A DNA stretch of 64,000 bases, taken from assembly GCF_014203715.1 (NCBI RefSeq), contig NZ_JACHJP010000002.1:62001-126000 (forward strand), in the 5' to 3' direction. Each line of letters opens with the position of its first letter. Position 1 is the stretch's first letter. The DNA comes from Streptosporangium saharense. GTDB taxonomy: Bacteria > Actinomycetota > Actinomycetes > Streptosporangiales > Streptosporangiaceae. Below are positions 52,039-59,916 of the stretch, piece by piece. The translations under genes were made by a program, and so were the position numbers. The notes beneath the pieces are model-generated. The model did no database searches, was not told the origin of the DNA, and worked only from the letters and a program-made list of their open reading frames with translations.

Positions 52039-52580
52039 CCACCCTCGACTTCGTCGGCCTTCTCGTCGTCGGCCCTGGACCAGGCCCGCTCACAGGCGTC
52101 CAGCCAGCGCAGGTCCGCCCGCAGCCGCAGCACGACCCCTTCCAGCAGCGGCCCGGCGCCCGACCCCTCCGGCTCGGCCAGCATCGCCTGTTGCACCTCA
52201 CGCAGGCGGCGCAGCAACTCACGGCGCTGCGCCGCCACCAGCTCGACCGGGTCGGCCAGCCGGGCCGCCGCGGCGGCGGCGAGCTTGAGGTGGAACTCCG
52301 CCAGGTCGGGTTTGGGCCAGCCCACCTCGGCCAGCCAGGCGGCCACCCGCTGCTGCCCGGCCGGTGTCAGCGCGTAGACCTTGCGCTCCGGCCGTTCGGG
52401 AAGTCCGTCCGCCCGCTCGCAGACGACGAGACCCGCTTTCTCCAACCGGGTCAGGGTCACATAGATCTGACCGGGATTCATCGACTCACCCAGCGGGCCG
52501 AGGCTCTGCCGCAGCCGGGCACGCAGGTGGTACCCGTGTGATGGTTCCTTGGCGAGCATCGCCAGCACCGCGTCCTGCAC
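52035..52580 (-). CDS. PadR-family repressor of the ABC operon
   Basis: A 181-residue PadR regulator. The winged helix is MQDAVLAMLAKEPSHGYHLRARLRQSLGPLGESMNPGQIYVTLTRLEKAGLV, followed by C-terminal helices (ELVAAQRRELLRRLREVQQAM). The GTG at 52580 has GGGGGTGAC upstream. A clean promoter with duplicated sites lies just before it, so it represses its own operon; LmrR-type PadR proteins bind drugs directly, which could be the signal here. Confidence 0.92.
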   Translation of the reverse strand: MQDAVLAMLAKEPSHGYHLRARLRQSLGPLGESMNPGQIYVTLTRLEKAGLVVCERADGLPERPERKVYALTPAGQQRVAAWLAEVGWPKPDLAEFHLKLAAAAAARLADPVELVAAQRRELLRRLREVQQAMLAEPEGSGAGPLLEGVVLRLRADLRWLDACERAWSRADDEKADEVEGG

Positions 52581-52588
52581 GTCACCCC

Positions 52589-52633
52589 CTAACGGTTAGC
52601 CAATAGATAGCGGTTAGCCGTGAGAAGTGTCAA
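52589..52633 (-). promoter_or_regulatory. PadR operon promoter with duplicated operator
   Basis: On the reverse strand TTGACA (52633-52628) is 18 bases from TATCTA (52609-52604). GGCTAACCG occurs twice, at 52619-52611 and 52601-52593, flanking the -10, and CTAACGGTTAG (52589-52599) is a palindrome. The arrangement indicates PadR autorepression. Confidence 0.75.
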
Positions 52634-52659
52634 AACGCTACACCGGCCCGTACGGCGCG

Positions 52660-53856
52660 TCAGCAGGTGGAGGTGGCTTCGACGCGCTCCTCGGCGGGGC
52701 TCGCCGTCGGCGACTGCTCTCTTCCGGTACGGCTGAGCTCGGGCAGGAGGGACGCGACGCCGAGTACGGCCAGCCCGGCGCCCAGCCAGAGGGGAGCCCG
52801 TAGACCGAAGGCGTCGATGGCCAGTCCGCCGACCGAGGAGCCGATGATCACCCCGAGGGTGATGAAGGAGGCGTGGACGGTGTTGACCAGCGGCCCCGGG
52901 TTGCCGGCGCGCTGGACGCGTACGGCCATCGCCGGGTTCATGGTCACTCCGACCAGCCCGACGCCCAGCATGGCGATCACCGCGGGAACGCCGAGGTGGG
53001 CGAACAGCGCGAAACCGGCCAGGAAGACGGTGTTGAGGATCAGCCCGGCCAGCAGGACGCCGATGGTGTGTCTGTCGGCCAGGCGTCCGACGACGTGGTT
53101 CCCGATCACGGTGGCCGCGCCGTACGCGACGAGTAGGAGGGGAACGGCCCCCGAGGAGAATCCGGTGACCCGGGTGAGGATTGGGCTGAGGTAGCTGAAG
53201 GCGGCGAAGGTGGCGCCGATGATGAGGGTGCTGGTCAGCAACGCCAGCCACAGCCTGCCGTTCCTGAAGACCGTCATCTCCCGCCGGAAGTCGTCGCCGC
53301 CGTCCGCGCGCCCGAGCCGGGGAACGCCCGCCATCGTGGCGAGCGCGGCGATGACGGTCAGGGCGCCGACGGCCCAGAAGGCGGCGCGCCAGCCGAACTG
53401 CCCACCGATCAGCGTGGACAGCGGCAGTCCGAGCAGGGTGCCGAGCATCAGTCCGTTCAGGACGACGGCGAGGGCGCGGCCGCGTATCTCCGGGCGGCTC
53501 AGCTGGACCGCCACCGAGATGGCGACTCCGAAGAACGCCTGGGAGGCGACCCCGGTGATGACGCGCGCCACCACCATGATCGAGTAGGAGGGCGCGACCG
53601 CCGCGAGCACGTTGCCCACCAGGAAGATCGCGAACAGCAGCATGAGCGCGGGTTTGGGGCGTATCCGCATCAGGGCGATGGTCATCAGCGGCCCGCCCGC
53701 CGACATGGCCACGGCGAAGGCGGTGATCAGATAGCCGATCTGGGAGATGGTCACGCCGAGTCCGCCCGCCATCTCGGGCATGAGACCACCGACCGCGAAC
53801 TCGCTGGTGACCATGGCGAAGATGCCAATGGCCAGGACGTAGACGGCTCTGGGCAA
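52660..53856 (-). CDS. MFS efflux transporter (DHA1/AraJ type)
   Basis: A 398-residue 12-helix major-facilitator pump. It begins PRAVYVLAIGIFAMVTSEFAVGGLMPEMA, typical of chloramphenicol/sugar efflux AraJ-Cmx proteins, with the motif GLPLSTLIGGQFGWRAAFW in helix 5 (motif C region). The start is TTG at 53856 with AAGGA eight bases before it. A palindrome upstream resembles the one before the neighbouring TetR gene, so that TetR probably represses it. Substrate unknown. Confidence 0.9.
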   Translation of the reverse strand: MPRAVYVLAIGIFAMVTSEFAVGGLMPEMAGGLGVTISQIGYLITAFAVAMSAGGPLMTIALMRIRPKPALMLLFAIFLVGNVLAAVAPSYSIMVVARVITGVASQAFFGVAISVAVQLSRPEIRGRALAVVLNGLMLGTLLGLPLSTLIGGQFGWRAAFWAVGALTVIAALATMAGVPRLGRADGGDDFRREMTVFRNGRLWLALLTSTLIIGATFAAFSYLSPILTRVTGFSSGAVPLLLVAYGAATVIGNHVVGRLADRHTIGVLLAGLILNTVFLAGFALFAHLGVPAVIAMLGVGLVGVTMNPAMAVRVQRAGNPGPLVNTVHASFITLGVIIGSSVGGLAIDAFGLRAPLWLGAGLAVLGVASLLPELSRTGREQSPTASPAEERVEATSTC

Positions 53857-53868
53857 GGGAGTTCCTTT

Positions 53869-53886
53869 TTACATCAATCGGTGCAG
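53869..53886. promoter_or_regulatory. TetR-type site upstream of the MFS gene
   Basis: TTACATC-AATC-GGTGCAG lies 13 bases before the MFS start and is a degenerate copy of the palindrome before the TetR gene (54523-54540). Confidence 0.6.
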
Positions 53887-53910
53887 AATTTGGGCATGAA
53901 AAAGCAGGGG

Positions 53911-54504
53911 TCAGGTCAGGGCGTCCATGGCGGTGGCCGCGATGGCCGCGATGGTGGCGTCGTCGGCACCGCCCTGGGCGGCCACCCGTATCCCGGCGAT
54001 CACGGCGTTGACGAACCTGGCGAGTTCGGCGGGGTCGCGGGTGGAGCCGATGTCGCCATCGCGCTGCCCATCCCTGATGGTGACGCTCAGGCTGACGACC
54101 CGGCGCTCGGTGTCGCGGGCGAGCATCAGGGCGATCTCCGGATCGCGGCCGGCGAGCTCCATCGTGGTGTTGACGGTCAGGCAGCCGAGACCGTGACCGT
54201 CGCGCCTGTTCACCGCCTCCGACCGGAGGATCTTGGCGAACAGCGCGCGGATCCGCTCGATCGCGGGCAGATCGTGATCGTCGAGGATGCGGAGCTGGTC
54301 GGCGGTTGTGGTGTCCATGTAGCGGGTCAGCGCGCGCTTGAACAGCTCGCGCTTGTTGGTGAAGGCGTTGTACACGCTGCTGCGGTCCAGGCCGAGCGCC
54401 TCGCACAGGTCTCTGGTCGAGGTTGACTCATACCCGTTCGCCCAGAAGGTGCGCATCGCGGTGTCCAGGACCCGGTCCTCGTCGAACGATCTCGGCCTCG
54501 CCAT
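53911..54504 (-). CDS. TetR-family repressor of the MFS pump
   Basis: A 197-residue TetR protein: MARPRSFDEDRVLDTAMRTFWANGYESTSTRDLCEALGLDRSSVYNAFTNKREL. The ATG at 54504 is six bases after TAGCGT (leaderless), and an inverted repeat lies over the -35 region, so it controls itself. The MFS gene 54 bases downstream carries a similar site. Such pairs usually respond to the pump's own substrate. Confidence 0.92.
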   Translation of the reverse strand: MARPRSFDEDRVLDTAMRTFWANGYESTSTRDLCEALGLDRSSVYNAFTNKRELFKRALTRYMDTTTADQLRILDDHDLPAIERIRALFAKILRSEAVNRRDGHGLGCLTVNTTMELAGRDPEIALMLARDTERRVVSLSVTIRDGQRDGDIGSTRDPAELARFVNAVIAGIRVAAQGGADDATIAAIAATAMDALT

Positions 54505-54522
54505 ACGAGCACGCTACCCGTT

Positions 54523-54540
54523 TTACACCATCCGGTGCAA
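54523..54540. promoter_or_regulatory. TetR autoregulatory operator
   Basis: TTACACC-ATCC-GGTGCAA is a near-perfect inverted repeat (one mismatch in seven) over the -35/spacer region of the TetR promoter. It also begins exactly at the stop codon of the kinase gene upstream. Confidence 0.7.
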
Positions 54541-55641
54541 TACGGACTGGCTCGGATGGGATCCGGGGGCGAACCGCACGGTGACGGACAGGCCGCCTTC
54601 GGGGCGTGCGATGGCGGTGAGGGTGGCGCGGTGAGCTTGGGTGACGGCGTCGACGATGGCGAGGCCGAGGCCGTAGCCGCCATGGCCGTGACGGTCTGGC
54701 GCCAGTCTCTGGAAGGGCTGGAAGAGACGCTGGATCTGGTCGCCGGGAATCACCGGCCCGCCGTTGGTGACCGTGACGCCGGAGTCCTGGGTGGTGATCT
54801 CCACGTGCCCGCCCGGGTGGTTGTGGCGGATGGCATTGTCGACGAGGTTGGCGACGAGGCTTTCGATCAGCCTCGGGTCCCCGGCCGTCACCGCGGGCGT
54901 CAGGTGTTCGGCGAGATCGATGCCTTTCTCCGCGGCTTGGCGGCGGCGGGAGGCGAGCACGCCTTCGGCGATCTGGGCGAGGTCGAGGGTGTCCCAGCGG
55001 GTGACACCGCGCTCGCCGGTGGCCAGGGCGAGCAGCGCCTGGACGAGCCGCTCCTGGTGTTCACCGAGGGCGAGGGCCTCCTGGCAGGCCGCGCGCAGGG
55101 TGTCGACGTCGGCGTCGGGATCGGCGAGGGCGACCTCAAGGAGAGTGCGCAGACCGGCGAGAGGGGTGCGCAGCTCGTGGGAGGCGTTGGCGACGAAGTG
55201 GCGTTGGGCGTCGAAGGAGCCTTGAAGGCGGGCGAACAGGTCGTCGAGGGTGTGGCCGAGTTCGGTCAACTCGTCCATGGGCTCGCCGAGGTCAAGGCGC
55301 CGGTGGAGGTTTCCCGCGGAGATGATCCTGGCGGTGGCGGTGATGTCGCGCAGCGGGCGTAGGAACCTGCCGGAGACGAACCAGCCGAGGGCCAGGGCGA
55401 CGGGAACCAGCAGGATCAGGGCGACGGCGGATCCCGTGAGGAGCTGGGGCAGGCTGATCCCGGACCCGGTCTCGGCGGTCGCGCCCGACGAGGGGCGACC
55501 CACGGGGGTGGCCGCGTTGATACCGGCGAGCGGGACGGCGACGAACAGGAGCACGAGGACCCCGGCGGCGTAGATGCCCGCCGCGTAGGCGAGCGCGAGC
55601 CGCGTCTGCAGGGACCTCCCGGTGAGCCGCCGACGGGTCAT
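54523..55641 (-). CDS. Sensor histidine kinase, OmpR/EnvZ type
   Basis: A 372-residue kinase. Helices at about residues 14-37 and 66-88 flank a short outer loop; HAMP (LRDITATARIISAGNLHRRLD), HisKA with FVANASHELRTPL and HATPase (LVDNAIRHNH; GGYGLGLAIV) follow. The ATG at 55641 overlaps the response-regulator stop (ATGA), and the longer frame to 55824 is antisense. Target genes may include the permease gene divergent at 56463. Confidence 0.92.
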   Translation of the reverse strand: MTRRRLTGRSLQTRLALAYAAGIYAAGVLVLLFVAVPLAGINAATPVGRPSSGATAETGSGISLPQLLTGSAVALILLVPVALALGWFVSGRFLRPLRDITATARIISAGNLHRRLDLGEPMDELTELGHTLDDLFARLQGSFDAQRHFVANASHELRTPLAGLRTLLEVALADPDADVDTLRAACQEALALGEHQERLVQALLALATGERGVTRWDTLDLAQIAEGVLASRRRQAAEKGIDLAEHLTPAVTAGDPRLIESLVANLVDNAIRHNHPGGHVEITTQDSGVTVTNGGPVIPGDQIQRLFQPFQRLAPDRHGHGGYGLGLAIVDAVTQAHRATLTAIARPEGGLSVTVRFAPGSHPSQSVLHRMV

Positions 55642-56300
55642 GACGGTCCGATGCGGTAGCCGCCTTCGCGGACGGTCTCGATCACGGGCGGGTCCCCGAG
55701 CTTGGCCCGCAGCCGGTGCATGGTGTGCTTGACGGCGCTGCTGAAGGGGTCGGCCGCCTCGTCCCAGACGCGTTCGAGCAGTTCCTCGGCGGAGATGACC
55801 AGGCCGGGTACGGCGAGCAGGCATTCGAGCAGGGCGAACTCCCTGGGACTCAGCTCAAGGCGCCGTCCGGCCCGGAACGCGGTACGGCGGGCCGGATCGA
55901 GGGTGATGTCCCCACATGTCAGGGTCGGTGGCAGCGGCGGGGTGGCGCGGCGGGCCAGGGCACGGACGCGGGCGACCAGTTCGGCGAACGCGAACGGCTT
56001 GGGCAGGTAGTCGTCGGCGCCGAGGCTCAGCCCGTCGACACGGTCCTCGATCGTGCCGGAGGCGGTGAGCATCAGGACGCGGGTCGCACAGCGGCCGTGG
56101 GCGAGCCGTCGGCAGATCTCGTCCCCGTGCACCCCGGGCAGGTCACGGTCGAGGATCACCACGTCGTAGCGGGTGACGGCCAGACGATCGAGGGCGGCGG
56201 TTCCATCCAGGACGACGTCGACGGCCATACCCTCGCGGCGCAGCCCGGTTCCGATGGAGCGGGCGAGGACCTCGAAGTCCTCGACGACGAGGACCCTCAC
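55638..56300 (-). CDS. OmpR-type response regulator
   Basis: A 220-residue regulator with receiver acidic residues Glu7-Asp8, phosphoacceptor Asp51 (DVVILDRDLPGVHG), Lys in DDYLPKPF, and a C-terminal winged helix (LSPREFALLECLLAVPG...SSAVKHTMHRLRAKLG). It is translationally coupled to its kinase and divergent from the orphan permease gene across 162 bases. Confidence 0.92.
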   Translation of the reverse strand: MRVLVVEDFEVLARSIGTGLRREGMAVDVVLDGTAALDRLAVTRYDVVILDRDLPGVHGDEICRRLAHGRCATRVLMLTASGTIEDRVDGLSLGADDYLPKPFAFAELVARVRALARRATPPLPPTLTCGDITLDPARRTAFRAGRRLELSPREFALLECLLAVPGLVISAEELLERVWDEAADPFSSAVKHTMHRLRAKLGDPPVIETVREGGYRIGPS

Positions 56301-56462
56301 CGCCCCTCACCACCGCTCGTCGTGCGGGCGGGGCGGTCGAACCGGCCGCCGGGTCGAGAAGCCATGGGTCAACGATGCCAGACCCCCGGTCGCAGCAGAG
56401 TCGCAGCCGGGTCGCAGCCGCCGCGACCCGGCTGGAACCTGGTGCCGCGTACAACCGTCGGC

Positions 56463-57971
56463 ATGAGTTCATTCACGCCTCACCGATCCGGCCCGCGGGA
56501 CGGCTTCTCCCGGACGCTGCGCGCGGAGTGGACCACGTTCCGCTCCGCGCGGGGCTGGGTGCTCGCCGTGGCGGCCTCCGTGCTGGTCACCGTGTCGCTC
56601 GGGCTGCTGATCGCCGGGGGCGTCCACAGCGCCTGCGTGACCGGGAAGGGCGAGGGCCCCTGCCCCGCGCCCCTGGTGGGACCCGACGGCACAGCGGTAT
56701 CGGACAAGTACTACTTCGTGCACCAGACGCTCAAGGGGAACGGCGGCATCACCGCCCGGGTGTCGGACATGACCGGGCAGATCCGGCTGCCGGACGCCGT
56801 ACCCGGGGTGCGCAACATCAAGGAGGGAGTGGTGCCGTGGGCGAAGGCCGGTCTCCTGGTCAGGCAGAGCCTCGAACAGGGCACACCGTATGCCGCCGTC
56901 ATGCTCACCGGAGATCACGGCGTGCGGATGCAGTACAACTACGTCCACGACGTGCCCGGCGGTCCTCACAACGGCCCGCAGTGGCTCCGGCTGACCAGGT
57001 CGGGCGACACCGTCACCGGCTACGAGTCGGACGACGGCAAAAAGTGGACCGTGGTCGGTACGGCCAGGCTGGCCGGGCTGCCGGAGACGGTGGAGATCGG
57101 GATGTTCGCCACCTCGCCGGGCGCCCTGTGGGACATGGCGCAGGCCTTCGCCCAGGCCACCGCCACCTTCGACCAGATCGAGCCGCAGGGCGCGAACGGC
57201 CCGTGGCGCCGCGACGACGTCGGCGCCGTCATGGAGTCCGACGGCAGAACCCCCCATCACCCGGGCGGCGTCGTCGAGTCCGGCGACAAGCTCATCGTGA
57301 CCGGGAGCGGTGACATCGGGCCCGCCACGGTGGAGGGCGGCCTGCGCGCCGACCTCATGCTGATCGGCGGGGCCGTGGGGCTGATCCCGATGCTCGTGGC
57401 GGCGGTCACGTTCCTCACGACGGGACACCGGCGCGGGCTGGTCGGCCCGTCGGCCGAGCCGCGTCCGGCGCGGGTGCTGGCGGCCAAGGCCGCGGTGGTC
57501 GGCGCGGTCGCGTTCGTGGCGGGGCTGGTGACCTCGGGGGTCGTGGTCCCCGCCGGGCTGGCGATGTTGCGTGCCAACCAGAACCCGATCCAGCCGATCA
57601 CCCCGGGCACCGAACTGCGGGTGATCGTCGGCTACGCGGCGCTGACCTCGGCCGCCGCCGTACTGGCTCTGGGCCTGGCAGCGCTGGTCAGGCGGGCCGT
57701 CGTCGCCGTCGGGCTGGCCGTCGCGCTGGTCGTCGTGCCCTACCTGCTGGCGACCGCGGGGCTGGCGCCGTGGCTGCTGATGATCACTCCCGCCGCCGGG
57801 TTCGCGATCACGCAGAGCGTCCCCACGTTCGCGCACGTGGACGTGGGGCCGTCACTGCTGGGGGGCTACTACCCGCTCCCGCCGTGGGCGGGTCTGGCGG
57901 TGACCTGTGGGTATGCCGCCCTCGCCCTCGGGGCGGCGACTGCCATGTATCGCAGGGGAGCGCCACGTTAG
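56463..57971 (+). CDS. ABC-2-like permease with extracellular lectin-like domain
   Basis: A 502-residue membrane protein. A first helix (about residues 32-54) is followed by about 230 outer residues with the concanavalin-like (DUF1349-type) signature PWAKAGLLVRQSLEQGTPYAAVML...PQWLRLTRSGDTVTGYESDDGKKWTVVG. Five or six helices follow (about residues 298-495). The helices resemble ABC-2/BcrB-type permeases, but no ATPase gene is adjacent. It diverges from the two-component pair at 55638, a common control arrangement for such permeases. The outer domain may bind glycan or lipid. Confidence 0.75.
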   Translation: MSSFTPHRSGPRDGFSRTLRAEWTTFRSARGWVLAVAASVLVTVSLGLLIAGGVHSACVTGKGEGPCPAPLVGPDGTAVSDKYYFVHQTLKGNGGITARVSDMTGQIRLPDAVPGVRNIKEGVVPWAKAGLLVRQSLEQGTPYAAVMLTGDHGVRMQYNYVHDVPGGPHNGPQWLRLTRSGDTVTGYESDDGKKWTVVGTARLAGLPETVEIGMFATSPGALWDMAQAFAQATATFDQIEPQGANGPWRRDDVGAVMESDGRTPHHPGGVVESGDKLIVTGSGDIGPATVEGGLRADLMLIGGAVGLIPMLVAAVTFLTTGHRRGLVGPSAEPRPARVLAAKAAVVGAVAFVAGLVTSGVVVPAGLAMLRANQNPIQPITPGTELRVIVGYAALTSAAAVLALGLAALVRRAVVAVGLAVALVVVPYLLATAGLAPWLLMITPAAGFAITQSVPTFAHVDVGPSLLGGYYPLPPWAGLAVTCGYAALALGAATAMYRRGAPR

Positions 57972-58061
57972 GTTCTGCTCGGCGCCGAAGGTCGCCGCTC
58001 CGCCGTACCCACTGACCGGCTTTCCTGGTCTGCCCCGGGCTGGAGCGGGGCCGTTGGCCGG

Positions 58062-58682
58062 TTAGCTGAGCAGGCCTCGTCGGTAACCCTCGCCGACGGC
58101 GGCGGCGCGGTCGCGGACGCCGAGTTTGTCGTAGATGTGCAGCAGGTGTGTCTTGATGCTGGCCTCGCTGATGAAGAGCTTGGCGGCTGCCTGGCGGTTG
58201 GAGGCGCCGTCGGCGACGAGGGCGAGGACCTGGAGTTCGCGGTCGGTGAGAGCGGCCCTGACCGGTCGGCGGACCTGGCCCATCAGGCGGCCGGCGACGG
58301 AGGGGGACAGGACCGGCTCACCGGCGGCCGCGGCGCGTACGGCGCGCAGGAGTTCGTCGGTGGGGGCGTCCTTGAGGAGGTAGCCGGTCGCACCGGCCTC
58401 GATGGCGGGCAGCACGTCGGAGTCGCCGTCGAAGGTGGTCAGGACGAGGGTCTTGATGCCGGGGTGGGAGTGGCGCAGGGCTCTGATGGCGGTGACGCCG
58501 TCCATTTCTGGCATGCGCAGGTCCATGAGGACGATGTCGACCTCGAGTACGGCGGCGCGCTCGATGCCTTCGCGACCGTTCGCGGCTTCGCCGACGACGT
58601 GGATGTCGGGTTCGGCCTCGAAGGCGGCACGCAGGCCGTCACGGACGATGGGGTGGTCATCGACGATGAGGAGGCGGATCAC
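58062..58682 (-). CDS. LuxR/NarL-type response regulator
   Basis: A 206-residue regulator with Asp8-Asp9, phosphoacceptor Asp54 (DIVLMDLRMPEMDG), Lys in YLLKDAP and a LuxR helix-turn-helix (LTDRELQVLALVADGASNRQAAAKL). It overlaps the kinase gene by four bases. Last gene of an operon with an ABC exporter, so it probably controls that exporter. Confidence 0.92.
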   Translation of the reverse strand: MIRLLIVDDHPIVRDGLRAAFEAEPDIHVVGEAANGREGIERAAVLEVDIVLMDLRMPEMDGVTAIRALRHSHPGIKTLVLTTFDGDSDVLPAIEAGATGYLLKDAPTDELLRAVRAAAAGEPVLSPSVAGRLMGQVRRPVRAALTDRELQVLALVADGASNRQAAAKLFISEASIKTHLLHIYDKLGVRDRAAAVGEGYRRGLLS

Positions 58683-59896
58683 CGGGGGTTTCCTTGGAGC
58701 GCGGGGACGGTGGCGCTGACGGCGGTGCCCTCGCCGGGCGTGCTCTCGATCTCAAGGGAGCCGCCGACGCCACGTAGGCGTTGTCTCATGCTGCTGAGGC
58801 CGAACCCTCTGCCGCCGGGGTCGAGGATGCCGGTGCCGTCGTCGCGGATGTCGAGCAGGACGACGGGGCCGGTGTAGGAGAGGGTCAGACCGGCGCGGGT
58901 GGCGCCCGCGTGCTTGGCGACGTTGGTGAGGGCCTCCTGGGCGACGCGGAAGAGGGTGACCTCGATGGCGGGGCTGAGCGGGACGCGGTCGCCGGTGACC
59001 TCGACGTGCAGGTCGACGCCGGTGGAGCGGGCCCAGCCGCGCGCCAGGGTGGTCATCGCCTCGGGCAGGTGGGCGTCGTCGAGCTGGTGGGGCTGGAGGG
59101 CGGCGACGGAACGGCGGGCCTCGGTGAGGCTGTCGCGGGCCAGGTCGAGGGCGAGCGCGACGTGGGTGTCGGAGTCCTCAACGTCCTCGACGCGCTGGGC
59201 GGCGCGTAGCTGGGTGATGATGCCGGTCAGGCCCTGGGCGAGGGTGTCGTGGATCTCGCGGGCCATGCGCTGGCGTTCGTCGAGGATGCCCGCCTCGTGG
59301 GCCTGGGTGAGGAGCTGGGCGTGCAGGTCGGCGTTCTCCTCCAGGGCGGTCTGCAGGTCGCTGACCGCCTTCTGGTATCTGCGCTGGCGGTCCTCGATCT
59401 TGATTCCGGCGATGGAGCCGCCGCCGATGGCGACGGTCTGCACGGCGATGATCGCCAGGTGGAAGGCGATGAGCTGGAGGGTGGCCCGCGACCAGTCGAG
59501 TGTCGAGCCGTACAGGACGAAGGAGGTGGCGGCGACGGCGGCGAAGGTCCACCTGGAGGGGGCGAAGTGGGTGGCCAGGAAGAAGCCGGAGATGCAGTAG
59601 ATGACGAAGATGGGGTCGTGGAAGGCCAGTAGCGCCGCGGTGGCCAGGACGCCGAGGAAGTGCGCGGTGACCGCCGCCCGTCGCCCGCGCACGGCGGTGG
59701 GCAGGAGGATGCGGGCGCCGAGGATCCAGGTCAGGGCCAGGGCGGTGAGCGCGAGAGTGCGGGGGATCCCGCCCGGGGGTTGCTCGGGGGAGGTCAGGCT
59801 GATGACCAGGGAGGTGGCGAGGGTGAGGAAGGGGACGATCTCGACGACGCGCTCGAAACGCCGTTCCCAGACGGAAGGGGGAAAGGGGTCGTTCAT
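58679..59896 (-). CDS. Sensor histidine kinase, NarL/DesK type
   Basis: A 405-residue kinase with five to six N-terminal helices, a coiled coil (YQKAVSDLQTALEENADLHAQLL), HisKA_3 with the phosphoacceptor in RQRMAREIHDTLAQGLTG, and HATPase (NVAKHAGATRAG; GFGLSSMRQRL). The 20-base gap after the permease gene and four-base overlap with the regulator place it in the ABC operon. These intramembrane kinases often sense envelope stress or the transported compound. Confidence 0.92.
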   Translation of the reverse strand: MNDPFPPSVWERRFERVVEIVPFLTLATSLVISLTSPEQPPGGIPRTLALTALALTWILGARILLPTAVRGRRAAVTAHFLGVLATAALLAFHDPIFVIYCISGFFLATHFAPSRWTFAAVAATSFVLYGSTLDWSRATLQLIAFHLAIIAVQTVAIGGGSIAGIKIEDRQRRYQKAVSDLQTALEENADLHAQLLTQAHEAGILDERQRMAREIHDTLAQGLTGIITQLRAAQRVEDVEDSDTHVALALDLARDSLTEARRSVAALQPHQLDDAHLPEAMTTLARGWARSTGVDLHVEVTGDRVPLSPAIEVTLFRVAQEALTNVAKHAGATRAGLTLSYTGPVVLLDIRDDGTGILDPGGRGFGLSSMRQRLRGVGGSLEIESTPGEGTAVSATVPALQGNPR

Positions 59897-59916
59897 CGTG
59901 GACTTTCCCCTTCATT

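Noticed and set aside
52589-54406. 605-residue reverse frame over the MFS and TetR genes
   Set aside because: Arg/Gly/His-rich shadow in another frame; the MFS and TetR proteins are clear.
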